64,000 bases of DNA from Streptomyces flaveus (GTDB lineage: Bacteria; Actinomycetota; Actinomycetes; Streptomycetales; Streptomycetaceae): positions 109,065 through 173,064 of the forward strand of contig NZ_BMPQ01000002.1 of the NCBI RefSeq assembly GCF_014647675.1, in the 5' to 3' direction. Below are positions 1 to 8,441 of this stretch, piece by piece. Made by a program: the position numbers and the translations under genes. Below the pieces are notes generated by a model that was not told the DNA's origin, did no database searches, and saw only the letters and a program-made list of their open reading frames with translations. Position 1 is the stretch's first letter. Every line of letters starts with the position of its first letter.

Positions 1-21
1 GCGACGGCTGTGGGCCGTGGG

Positions 22-846
22 TCAGGCGGGAGCGGTGTCGGAGCTCGCGGTCGAGGGGATACCGGCCTTCCCCTCGGCGTCCGCGGCGGCCTTCGTCGCC
101 CGCAGGCGCTCGTCCGCGGCAGAGCGGATCTCCCGCCACGCGGATTCCGCGGCCTGCTGCTCCGCCTCCTTCTTGCTGCGGCCGGTGCCGGTGCCGTACG
201 AGACGCCTCCGACGCGGGCGGCAGCAGTAAAGGTCTTCTCGTGGTCCGGGCCGGTCTCCGAGACCAGGTACTCGGGCACACCGAGCCCCTCGGTCGCGGT
301 GAGCTCCTGGAGACTGGTCTTCCAGTCCAGGCCGGCACCGAGGCTCGAGGACTTCTCGATCAGCGGGTCGAACAGGCGGTGCACCAGCTCCGCCGCCGAG
401 TCGAGCCCCTGGTCGAGATAGACCGCGCCGATCACCGCTTCCAGGGTGTCGGCAAGGATGGACGCCTTGTCCCGGCCGCCCGTGCCCTCTTCACCCCGGC
501 CGAGCCGGATGAAGGAGCCCAGGTCGAGCCCGCGGCTCACCTCCGCCAGTGCACGCGAGTTGACCACCGCGGCCCGCAACTTGGCCAGCTGGCCTTCGGG
601 CAGGTCGGGGTGGGTGCGGTACAGCGTGTCCGTGACCACGAGGCCGAGTACGGAGTCCCCGAGGAACTCCAGACGCTCATTGGTCGGCAGACCGCCGTTC
701 TCGTACGCGTACGAACGGTGGGTCAGCGCACGCACCAGAAGGGCGGACTCCAGCTTGTAGCCGAGCCGCCCTTCCAGAAGCGTGTGGGACGAGGCCGTGT
801 TGTCCGCCTTTTTCTTGGCGTTTACGTCCGCCTTGGCGTCAGACAT
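22..846 (-). CDS. rnc: Ribonuclease III
   Basis: RNase III cleaves double-stranded RNA in rRNA precursors and mRNAs; in Streptomyces it is the AbsB global regulator of antibiotic genes. The 274-aa protein shows the family signature [12 protein letters not shown] (residues 56-67), a second acidic site [11 protein letters not shown] (131-141) and a C-terminal double-stranded RNA-binding domain (about 174-241), followed by a short Ala-rich tail. I chose the ATG at 846 because GAGAGG lies 4 nt upstream and because the longer reading frame would run into rpmF. It lies 19 bp after rpmF in the same orientation, so it is the distal gene of a DUF177-rpmF-rnc operon. Confidence 0.97.
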   Translation of the reverse strand: MSDAKADVNAKKKADNTASSHTLLEGRLGYKLESALLVRALTHRSYAYENGGLPTNERLEFLGDSVLGLVVTDTLYRTHPDLPEGQLAKLRAAVVNSRALAEVSRGLDLGSFIRLGRGEEGTGGRDKASILADTLEAVIGAVYLDQGLDSAAELVHRLFDPLIEKSSSLGAGLDWKTSLQELTATEGLGVPEYLVSETGPDHEKTFTAAARVGGVSYGTGTGRSKKEAEQQAAESAWREIRSAADERLRATKAAADAEGKAGIPSTASSDTAPA

Positions 847-865
847 GAAGCCTCTCACCAGCCGC

Positions 866-1039
866 TCAGACCTCGAGGACCTGGCGCTTGTTGTAAGTGC
901 CGCAAGCAGGGCACGCGATGTGCTGCAGCTTGGGCTCGTGGCAGCGCTCGCACGCAACCAGGTTGGGGACCGCAGCCTTCCACTGCGACCGGCGGTGGCG
1001 CGTGTTGCTGCGCGACATCTTCCGCTTCGGAACAGCCAC
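866..1039 (-). CDS. rpmF: 50S ribosomal protein L32, zinc-ribbon form
   Basis: A 57-aa L32 of the large ribosomal subunit. It starts [17 protein letters not shown], typical of L32, and carries two CxxC pairs (C30/C33 and C43/C46), the C+ zinc-binding form. The GTG start at 1039 is only 2 nt after the stop of the DUF177 gene, so the pair should be translationally coupled. Streptomyces often carry a second, zinc-free L32 paralogue induced by zinc starvation; this copy is the zinc-replete one. Confidence 0.97.
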   Translation of the reverse strand: MAVPKRKMSRSNTRHRRSQWKAAVPNLVACERCHEPKLQHIACPACGTYNKRQVLEV

Positions 1040-1041
1040 GG

Positions 1042-1686
1042 CTACTTCTCCTGCTTCTCGTCGGCGCCCGGTTCGGCGCCGCTGATCTCGTCCTTCTCGC
1101 CATCTTCGAGTGAACCGGCGAGTCCCTGCAGTGCCGCCCAACGGATGTCGACGGCGTCATGATGGTGGCCCGGTTCGTCCGAGAGACGTACTCCGCACTC
1201 GGAGCACAGTCCTTCGCAGTCCTCCTGGCACACCGGCTGCATCGGCAGTGCGAGCACCACCGCATCACGCAGCACAGGCTCGAGGTCGAACAAGCCGTCC
1301 TCGATGAAGAGCCTGTCCTCGTCTTCCTCGGCGTCGTCGGCCGGTTCCGCCTTGGGGCGGCCCCGGTCGTCGGCGTCAGGGTACGAGAACATCTCCTGGA
1401 AGTCCGCTTCGAGTTCCAGCTGAAGCGGCTCCAGACACCTTACGCACTCCCCCTCGGCGACGGCCCGGGCGGTGCCTGTGACCAGCACACCCTCCATGAC
1501 CGACTCGAGCCGGAGTTCGAGCTCCACCGGGGCGCCTTCCGGCACTCCGATCACTCCCTGGAGACCGAGGTCCTTGGGAGCGTCGACCGCGCGGGTCAGC
1601 CGCTGCAGCGCACCAGGCCGTCGCCCCAGCTCGTGTGTGTCGAACACGAGAGGGTTGCGGTGGTCGAGGCGGGCGTTCAGGGCCAT
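1042..1686 (-). CDS. YceD/DUF177 family protein
   Basis: A 214-aa member of the DUF177 (YceD) family, which almost always sits directly upstream of rpmF. In plants and some bacteria it has been linked to 23S rRNA accumulation, so a role in large-subunit assembly is inferred. It has paired cysteines (C81/C84 in CVRC and C153, C157, C161, C164 in [12 protein letters not shown]) suggesting metal binding, and an acidic linker around residues 105-130. It precedes rpmF by 2 nt and forms an operon with rpmF and rnc. Start ATG at 1686. Confidence 0.92.
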   Translation of the reverse strand: MALNARLDHRNPLVFDTHELGRRPGALQRLTRAVDAPKDLGLQGVIGVPEGAPVELELRLESVMEGVLVTGTARAVAEGECVRCLEPLQLELEADFQEMFSYPDADDRGRPKAEPADDAEEDEDRLFIEDGLFDLEPVLRDAVVLALPMQPVCQEDCEGLCSECGVRLSDEPGHHHDAVDIRWAALQGLAGSLEDGEKDEISGAEPGADEKQEK

Positions 1687-1859
1687 TCCTGCTTTCGATC
1701 TTGAAACTCAGAGGTTCGCCGCCCCAGATGTTCCCGGGCAGCGTGGATCGCGGACGAACGCGCGACCGAAGAGCCAGGATACTGGACCTTCCGCTCTCGG
1801 CCCAATCCGGTGGGTGCGGGGGTCCCGGACACCGGCGTACGCCTCTATGGGCGCCCCCG

Positions 1860-2924
1860 TCAGCGTCCGCCGCGCTCCTGCTCGTACTGGCGCAACTGCT
1901 CGGCGCTGATCATGCTCGTGTCGAAGAGGCTGGTCTCGTCGAGGGCGTGCGCCTGCGGCTCGGGCTGCTGCTGCCCGTAGGCCTGCTGGGCGTTCGGGTC
2001 GTAGCCCTGCTGCGGATAGGCGGCGTACGGATCGGCCTGCTGCGCCTGGTACGCATACGGGTCCTGCTGGCCGTACGGCTGCTGATAGCCGTACGCGTCC
2101 GTCTGTTGCTGATACGCGTACTGCTGCTGGTCCTGCCCGCCGTACGGCTGCTGGGCGGGAACGGCCGGGGCCGGTTCGGCGGGCCGGGCGGGGGTGTCCG
2201 CGGGGGCCGCGAGGCCGTCCAGGTACTCGGCGTCGGAGGTGTGCTGCACGGGCGTTCCGTCGTCCGCGAAGCCGCCCAGGTCGCCCAGGTCGTCGCTGGC
2301 GATCCTGCCGTGCAGCTTCTGGCGACCGCGGCCGACGGCGTCCAGGGTCTTGGCGAGGACGGCCTCGAAGGCACCGAGCTTGACGTCGACGTATTCATCG
2401 GCGTTGCGGCGCAGGGTCTGAGGGTCGTGGCTGCGCTCGGGCGCGTCCTCGTCCTCGTATCCGTGCTCGTCGAGGCCTGGTCCGGTGCCGAGGAGCTTCT
2501 CGCGGCCCCGGCCGACGGAGCCGAGGGTCTTGGTGAGGACGACCTCGAAGTTGGCGAGCTTGGAGTCGACGTACTCGTCGGCCTCCGCGCGGATCTCCTC
2601 GGCCTCCTTGCGGGCCTCGGCGAGGATGCGGTCGGCCTCGTTCTGGGAGCGGCGGGCGACCTCGGTGCCGGAGATCAGCGAGCCGCGCTCGGCGTGCGCG
2701 GACTCGATGATCCGCTGGGCCTCCTCGCGGGCCTGCTCGACCAATTGCTCGCGCCCGCCGATGAGTTCCTGGGCCTGGGCGAGGGAGCCGGGCAGGGCCT
2801 GGCGCACCTCTTCGAGCAGGGAGAGCAGCTCGGCGCGGTTGACCACGCACGAGGCCGACATGGGCATCGAACGGGCGCTGCCGACCGCCGCGACGATCTC
2901 ATCGAGCTTCTTCTGCACGTCCAC
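1860..2924 (-). CDS. DivIVA-like coiled-coil protein (SepIVA-type)
   Basis: A 354-aa protein with a long charged coiled coil (about residues 25-150) rich in EEA/REEAQRI heptads, then a repeat of the segment NADEYVDVKLGAFEAVLAKT (an earlier copy begins near residue 115), then a Gln/Tyr/Pro-rich low-complexity tail (about 250-335). The coiled coil, and the position just upstream of DUF177-rnc, match mycobacterial SepIVA (Rv2927c), a DivIVA-domain cell-division factor. A role in polar growth or septation is inferred. The GTG start at 2924 has GAGAG upstream. The internal duplication of the EYVDxKL..FE segment is clear in the sequence. Confidence 0.85.
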   Translation of the reverse strand: MDVQKKLDEIVAAVGSARSMPMSASCVVNRAELLSLLEEVRQALPGSLAQAQELIGGREQLVEQAREEAQRIIESAHAERGSLISGTEVARRSQNEADRILAEARKEAEEIRAEADEYVDSKLANFEVVLTKTLGSVGRGREKLLGTGPGLDEHGYEDEDAPERSHDPQTLRRNADEYVDVKLGAFEAVLAKTLDAVGRGRQKLHGRIASDDLGDLGGFADDGTPVQHTSDAEYLDGLAAPADTPARPAEPAPAVPAQQPYGGQDQQQYAYQQQTDAYGYQQPYGQQDPYAYQAQQADPYAAYPQQGYDPNAQQAYGQQQPEPQAHALDETSLFDTSMISAEQLRQYEQERGGR

Positions 2925-3057
2925 CGTGTGCTCGCCACTCTCTACAGCTGTGATGGAGACGGACGGATCGACTGTACGGCCACTCCCGCACCATCCGACA
3001 CCGGGTGACGCACTGTCAGCCCGCAGGGGCCGTCCCGGTCTCCTCGAGGCGCCCGGC

Positions 3058-3567
3058 TCAGTCCTTCTTGAGGCGTTCCTTGAGCGCTTCCAGGACGACC
3101 GGCGGCACCAGGTGGGAGACGTCGCCGCCCCAGGTCGCGACCTCCTTGACGAGCGAGGAGGACAGGAAGCTGTAGGTGGGGTTGGTGGGGACGAAGAGGG
3201 TCTCGACTCCGGAGAGGCCGTTGTTCATCTGGGCCATCTGGAGCTCGTAGTCGAAGTCGCTGACCGCGCGGAGTCCCTTGACGATCGCGGGGATGTCGCG
3301 CTGCTTGCAGAAGTCGACGAGGAGGCCGTGGAAGGCTTCCACCTCGACGTTCCCGAACTCCGCGGTGACCTGGCGGATCAGGTCGATCCGCTCGTCGATC
3401 TCGAAGAGGCCCTTCTTGGACTGGTTGATCATCACCGCGACGTGCACGACGTCGTACAGCTTGGACGCTCTGGCGATGATGTCGAGATGTCCGTTGGTGA
3501 TCGGGTCGAATGACCCGGGACAGACGGCGCGGCGCAACTGAGGTCCCTCGCTCTCCGGTCCGGTCAT
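3058..3567 (-). CDS. coaD: Phosphopantetheine adenylyltransferase
   Basis: CoaD transfers AMP from ATP to 4'-phosphopantetheine, giving dephospho-CoA, the penultimate step of coenzyme A synthesis. The 169-aa protein carries the nucleotidyltransferase TxGH motif in [13 protein letters not shown] (about residues 17-29) and the region [14 protein letters not shown] corresponding to the ISSTxVR motif. The ATG at 3567 overlaps the rsmD stop (ATGA), which decides the start and implies translational coupling. rsmD-coaD is a common bacterial gene pair. Confidence 0.97.
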   Translation of the reverse strand: MTGPESEGPQLRRAVCPGSFDPITNGHLDIIARASKLYDVVHVAVMINQSKKGLFEIDERIDLIRQVTAEFGNVEVEAFHGLLVDFCKQRDIPAIVKGLRAVSDFDYELQMAQMNNGLSGVETLFVPTNPTYSFLSSSLVKEVATWGGDVSHLVPPVVLEALKERLKKD

Positions 3568-4151
3568 CGTGCGTCTTCGCACGTAGAGGCGGCGCGACCG
3601 TACCAAAACGTGCCCTCGCCATAGCGACGGGAGCGCAGGGCCTCGAAACCGCCGGGCCACCGGAATTCGCCACCTCTAGTACTGCGTTCAACGGTGACGA
3701 GCGCTTCGCCCGTGAGCCAGCCTTCCGCACGGAGTGTGAGCAGTATCTCGCGAAGATCGTCGTCCGGGACGTCGTACGGCGGATCGAGAAAGACCAGGTC
3801 GTACGGGGCTGTCGGCGCCCCCGCGCGGATGATCTGGGCCGCTTTGCCGGATCTCACCTCGGCGCCGGGCAGCCCGAGCGTTTTCACGTTCTCCCTCAGG
3901 GTGCGCACCGCGCGGGCGTCGACCTCGACGAGGAGGGTGTGCCCGGCGCCGCGCGACAGTGCCTCCAGGCCTACGGCGCCGGAGCCGGCGTACAGATCGA
4001 GGACGCGCTCGCCCTCCAGGGGACCGCCGAGCAGGGACTGCCAGGTGGAGAACAGGCCCTCGCGCGCGCGGTCGGAGGTGGGCCGGGTGCGGTGTCCCGG
4101 CGGGACGGCCAGACGGCGTCCGCCGGCTGTGCCGGCGATCACGCGGGTCAT
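3564..4151 (-). CDS. rsmD: 16S rRNA (guanine-N2)-methyltransferase RsmD
   Basis: RsmD methylates a guanine near the top of the 30S head (m2G966 in E. coli), using AdoMet. The 195-aa protein has an AdoMet-binding loop [16 protein letters not shown] (about 50-65) and the catalytic motif LDPPY. It begins [14 protein letters not shown], typical of the family. The ATG at 4151 matches the family start; upstream in-frame codons would extend it far beyond family size. It overlaps coaD by 4 nt and follows recG by 83 bp, a conserved recG-rsmD-coaD order. Confidence 0.95.
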   Translation of the reverse strand: MTRVIAGTAGGRRLAVPPGHRTRPTSDRAREGLFSTWQSLLGGPLEGERVLDLYAGSGAVGLEALSRGAGHTLLVEVDARAVRTLRENVKTLGLPGAEVRSGKAAQIIRAGAPTAPYDLVFLDPPYDVPDDDLREILLTLRAEGWLTGEALVTVERSTRGGEFRWPGGFEALRSRRYGEGTFWYGRAASTCEDAR

Positions 4152-4234
4152 GTCCTCGGTTCCTCGGTCCTTGTCGGTGGTGCGGTGTGCGGTGTGGTCT
4201 GTCGGGTGCTCCTGTGGTGGCCGTTCCCAGTCTG

Positions 4235-6433
4235 TCAGCCCTTCTCCAGGTACTGCTCTCTCTCCTCGTCGAGCAGGGCGTCCAGCGCGGTGCGCAGGGC
4301 GGGCAGGTGTTCCAGGTCCGGGTCCGTGGCGACGACCGCGGCGGCCTCCTCGCGGGCCTCGGCGATGATCTCCTCGTCCTCTATGACGGTGAGCATGCGC
4401 AGCGACGTACGGGCGCCGGACTGGGCCTGGCCGAGGACGTCGCCCTCGCGGCGCTGTTCGAGGTCGATGCGGGAGAGCTCGAAGCCGTCGAGGGTGGTGG
4501 CCACGGCGTTCAGCCGCTGGCGGGCGGCGCTCGCCTCGGGCATCTCGGTGACCAGCAGGCACAGGCCGGCCGCCGAGCCGCGGCCCACCCGGCCGCGCAG
4601 CTGGTGCAGTTGGGAGACGCCGAAGCGGTCGGCGTCCATGATCACCATCACCGTGGCGTTGGGTACGTTGACCCCGACCTCGATGACCGTCGTGGCGACC
4701 AGTACGTCGGTCTCGCCTGCGGCGAAGCGGCGCATGACCGCGTCCTTGTCGTCGGGCTGCATACGGCCGTGCAGGACCTCGACCTTGAGCCCTTGGAGCG
4801 GCCCCTTGGCGAGCTGGTCGGCGATGTCGAGGACGGCGAGGGGCGGGCGCTTCTCGGCCTCGTCCTCGGGGGACTTCTTCTTGGCCGAGCCGTCCTCCTC
4901 GTCGCCGATACGGGGGCAGACGACGTACGCCTGATGGCCGTTCCCGACCTCCTCACGCACCCGCTCCCACGCGCGCGCCAGGAAGTGCGGCTTGTCGGCG
5001 GCCGGGACGACATGGCTGGCGATCGGCGAGCGGCCGGCGGGGAGTTGGTCGAGGACGGAGGTCTCCAGGTCGCCGAAGACGGTCATCGCGACCGTACGCG
5101 GGATGGGTGTGGCGGTCATGACGAGCAGGTGCGGTGGCTGCTTGCCCTTGCCGCGGAGCGCGTCACGCTGCTCCACTCCGAAGCGGTGCTGTTCGTCGAC
5201 GACGACCAGCCCGAGGTCGTGGAACTGCACCTTGTCCTCGATCAGCGCATGCGTGCCGATCACGATCCCGGCCTCTCCGGTGACCAGGTCGAGGAGTGCC
5301 TGGCGGCGGCCGGCCGCGCCCATGGAGCCGGTCAGCAGCACCACCTTGGTGGCCTGCTCGGCACCGCCCAGCATGCCGCCCTCGGCCAACTCCCCCATCA
5401 TCTCCGTGATCGACCGGTGGTGCTGCTGGGCGAGCACTTCGGTGGGCGCGAGCATGGCGGCCTGCCCGCCGGCGTCGACGACGGCGAGCATGGCGCGCAG
5501 CGCCACCATCGTCTTTCCGGAACCCACCTCTCCCTGGAGCAGCCGGTGCATCGGGTGCTCGGTGGCGAGGTCGTCGAAGATCTCCTTGGAGACCTTTCGC
5601 TGGCCCTCGGTGAGGGTGAAGGGGAGCTTGGCGTCGAAGGCGGTGAGGAGGCCGTCGGGGGTGGGCTTGCGGGCGACGGCCGGGAGTTGGGCGTCCACGT
5701 AGCGGCGGCGGGCCAGGGCTACCTGGAGGACGAAGGCCTCGTCCCACTTGAGGCGGTCGCGGGCGTCTGCGTAGTCGGCCTTGGTGCGCGGCTGGTGGAT
5801 CTTCAGGAGCGCTTCGGGGAGGGGGAGGAGACCACGGCCGTCCCTGAGCGAGTCCGGCAGCGGATCAACCGCCTCCTGGGCGCTCGGCAGCACGGTCTGG
5901 ATGGACTTGCCGATCTTCCAGGACTCCAGTTTGGCGGTGGCCGGGTAGATCGGGATGAGAGATCCGGCCCACTTGTCGATGGCCTCCTCACCGTCCCCGC
6001 GCAGCAACTCATAGGCAGGATGCGCAAGCTGGAGTCGGCGGTTGAAGACGGAGACCTTGCCCGCGAACAACGCGCGCGTGCCCGGCAGGAGCTCCTTGTG
6101 CGGCTTGTGGGCGCCCTTGCCGAAGAAGACCAGCTGGAGTCTGCCGCTGCCGTCCGTGATGGTCACTTCGAGGCGCTGGCCCTTTCCGCGCGGGGCCTTG
6201 GGCGAGGAGAAGGTGACCAGGCGGGCGTCGGCGACCTGGGCGACCACCGTGACGTGCTCGTCCATGGGCAGGTCGGCGAGGTGGGTGAGCTGCCCGCGCT
6301 CCTCGTACCTGCGCGGATAGTGGTGCAGCAGGTCGCCGACGGTGTGCAGGCCGAGGAACTCGGCCATCACCTTCGCGGTGGCGGGGCCGAGCACCTTCTT
6401 CAGTGGTTCATCTAGCGCGGGCACGAGATCCAT
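4235..6433 (-). CDS. recG: ATP-dependent DNA helicase RecG
   Basis: RecG is a superfamily 2 helicase that remodels stalled forks and branched recombination intermediates. The 732-aa protein has an N-terminal OB-fold wedge domain, Walker A GEVGSGKT, DEQH box VVVDEQHRFG, the MTATPIPR motif and the C-terminal motif QLRGRVGRG. I use the ATG at 6433 (MDLVPALDEPL, typical of actinobacterial RecG); a TTG at 6454 is in frame but has no better ribosome-binding site. An insertion rich in Asp/Glu/Lys (GDEEDGSAKKKSPEDEAEK) between the helicase lobes is not seen in enterobacterial RecG. Confidence 0.96.
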   Translation of the reverse strand: MDLVPALDEPLKKVLGPATAKVMAEFLGLHTVGDLLHHYPRRYEERGQLTHLADLPMDEHVTVVAQVADARLVTFSSPKAPRGKGQRLEVTITDGSGRLQLVFFGKGAHKPHKELLPGTRALFAGKVSVFNRRLQLAHPAYELLRGDGEEAIDKWAGSLIPIYPATAKLESWKIGKSIQTVLPSAQEAVDPLPDSLRDGRGLLPLPEALLKIHQPRTKADYADARDRLKWDEAFVLQVALARRRYVDAQLPAVARKPTPDGLLTAFDAKLPFTLTEGQRKVSKEIFDDLATEHPMHRLLQGEVGSGKTMVALRAMLAVVDAGGQAAMLAPTEVLAQQHHRSITEMMGELAEGGMLGGAEQATKVVLLTGSMGAAGRRQALLDLVTGEAGIVIGTHALIEDKVQFHDLGLVVVDEQHRFGVEQRDALRGKGKQPPHLLVMTATPIPRTVAMTVFGDLETSVLDQLPAGRSPIASHVVPAADKPHFLARAWERVREEVGNGHQAYVVCPRIGDEEDGSAKKKSPEDEAEKRPPLAVLDIADQLAKGPLQGLKVEVLHGRMQPDDKDAVMRRFAAGETDVLVATTVIEVGVNVPNATVMVIMDADRFGVSQLHQLRGRVGRGSAAGLCLLVTEMPEASAARQRLNAVATTLDGFELSRIDLEQRREGDVLGQAQSGARTSLRMLTVIEDEEIIAEAREEAAAVVATDPDLEHLPALRTALDALLDEEREQYLEKG

Positions 6434-6596
6434 TGCACACCACGCCACTGACAACGCCGTATACGTCCCGGAATTCCGCTGGTCAGGCGAGTCTGTTCGG
6501 GCCTAGGATGGCGCGCTCCGGCCCTGTTCGCGGTCATCTTTCCTCGGGACCGCCCGACCCCGCGCCGTCGCCCGTCCCCCCACCGGCGCAGCGACG

Positions 6597-8441
6597 ATGG
6601 ACTCTCAGATTTCGGATTCTCAGTCTTCCCAGGCATCTCAGTCACCCCATACGTTCCAGGTCGACCTGCGCGGACTCGTGGACCTGCTCTCCCACCATCT
6701 CTACTCCAGCCCCAAGGTCTATCTCCGCGAGTTGCTGCAGAACGCCGTGGACGCGATCACGGCCCGCCGCGCCGAGCAGCCGGACGCGCCCGCCCGGGTG
6801 CGGCTGTTCGCGGAGGCCGGCACGCTGCGCGTGGAGGACTCCGGGATCGGGCTCACCGAGGCGGACGTGCACAACCTCCTCGCGACGATCGGCCGCAGTT
6901 CCAAGCGGGACGACGGTCTTGAGTCGGCGCGCTCCGACTTCCTCGGGCAGTTCGGGATCGGTCTGCTGGCCTGTTTCGTGGTCGCCGAGCGCATCCGGGT
7001 GGTCAGCCGCAGCGCGCGTACGCCCGACGCACCGCCCGTCGAGTGGACGGCGACGGACGACGGCTCGTACACGGTCCGTACGCTGCCTGATGAGGCCCGT
7101 ACCGAACCGGGTACGACCGTGCATCTGGTGGCCCGCCCGGGCGCGGCCGAGTGGCTGTCCGGGGAGCGTGTGCTGTCGCTGGCCCGGGGCTTCGGGTCGC
7201 TGTTGCCGTACGACGTACGGGTGGGCGACGAGGCGGTCACGGACCTTCCGGCGCCCTGGAACCGTTCGTACCCGTCTCCCGCCACCCGAAGGGTGGCCCT
7301 GGCACGGCACTGTCACGACCTGTTCGGCTTCACGCCGCTGGACTCCATCGAGCTGGACGTGCCACTCGCCGGGATCCGCGGCGTGGCGTACGTGCTGCCG
7401 TCCGCGGTCAGCCCGGCCCAGCGCGCCGGTCATCGTGTGCACCTGAAGGGCATGCTGCTCACCGAGCGGGCCGAACAGTTGCTGCCCGACTGGGCGTTCT
7501 TCGTGCGCTGCGTCCTCGACACGGACAGTCTGCGGCCCACCGCGTCCCGGGAGTCGCTGTACGAGGACGAGACCCTGGCGGCCGTACGGGAGGCGCTGGG
7601 CGAGCGGATCAGGTCCTGGCTGACCGGACTCGCCGCGGGCGATCCGGAGCGGCTTGCGGCCTTCCTGTCGGTGCACCACCTGGGCGTGAAGTCCCTTGCG
7701 CGGCACGACAAGGAGATGCTGCGCACGATGCTGCCGTGGCTGCCCTTCGAGACGAGCGACGGACGGCTGTCCCTGGAGGAGTTCGCGTCGCGGCACCCGG
7801 TGGTGCACTTCACGCGGACCGTGGAGGAGTTCCGGCAGGTCGCCCCGATCGCCTCCGCGCAGGGCGTCGGGGTGATCAACGGCGGCTACACGTACGACAG
7901 TGAGCTCGTCGAGGCACTGCCCTCGGTGCGCCCGGGGACGGTGGTCGCCGAGCTGGACGCCGACACGGTGACCGCGCACCTGGACGCGGTCGACCCGGCC
8001 GTGGAGCTGGCGCTGTCCGGCTTCCTGGGGGCCGCGCGGGCCAGACTCGACCCCCTGGGGTGCGATGTCGTCCTGCGCGCCTTCCATCCCCTCTCCGTGC
8101 CCGCGCTGCACCTGGACGACCGGTCGGTGCGTCACGAACAGGCGCGTGCGGACGCCGAGGAGCAGGCCGACGACCTGTGGGCGGGCATCCTCGGCTCGCT
8201 GCGCGGCAGCGCCCCACGCGCGCGGCTGGTGCTCAACCACCTCAACCCGCTCATCCGGAAGGTCAGTTCACTCGACGACCCGGAGCTGATCGGGACGGCC
8301 ACAGAGTCTCTCTACGGGCAGGCCCTGCTGATGGCGCAGCGACCGCTGCGCCCTGCGGATTCGGCACTCCTGAACCGTGCGTTCATCGGCCTCCTGGAGT
8401 GGGCCACCCACAGCAACTCCCCGGAGGAGGGCGGCCGATGA
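6597..8441 (+). CDS. HSP90-family (HtpG-like) ATPase
   Basis: A 614-aa GHKL/HSP90-type protein. The N-terminal ATP site is well kept: ELLQNAVDA (N49), DSGIGLT (D81-G85), a lid with IGRSSK, and GQFGIGLLACFVVAERI (117-133). A middle domain follows with a degenerate catalytic loop (RPTASRESLYED, about 320). The N-terminus has a Ser/Gln-rich extension (SDSQSSQASQS). It is more divergent than standard HtpG and shorter at the C-terminus. The stop overlaps the next start (ATGA), so it is translationally coupled to a TPR protein, a partnership reminiscent of eukaryotic HSP90 with TPR co-chaperones. Its clients are unknown. Confidence 0.88.
   Translation: MDSQISDSQSSQASQSPHTFQVDLRGLVDLLSHHLYSSPKVYLRELLQNAVDAITARRAEQPDAPARVRLFAEAGTLRVEDSGIGLTEADVHNLLATIGRSSKRDDGLESARSDFLGQFGIGLLACFVVAERIRVVSRSARTPDAPPVEWTATDDGSYTVRTLPDEARTEPGTTVHLVARPGAAEWLSGERVLSLARGFGSLLPYDVRVGDEAVTDLPAPWNRSYPSPATRRVALARHCHDLFGFTPLDSIELDVPLAGIRGVAYVLPSAVSPAQRAGHRVHLKGMLLTERAEQLLPDWAFFVRCVLDTDSLRPTASRESLYEDETLAAVREALGERIRSWLTGLAAGDPERLAAFLSVHHLGVKSLARHDKEMLRTMLPWLPFETSDGRLSLEEFASRHPVVHFTRTVEEFRQVAPIASAQGVGVINGGYTYDSELVEALPSVRPGTVVAELDADTVTAHLDAVDPAVELALSGFLGAARARLDPLGCDVVLRAFHPLSVPALHLDDRSVRHEQARADAEEQADDLWAGILGSLRGSAPRARLVLNHLNPLIRKVSSLDDPELIGTATESLYGQALLMAQRPLRPADSALLNRAFIGLLEWATHSNSPEEGGR

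Noticed and set aside
6434..6454. TTG start for RecG
   Set aside because: No better ribosome-binding site, and the ATG at 6433 matches the usual MDLVPALDEPL.
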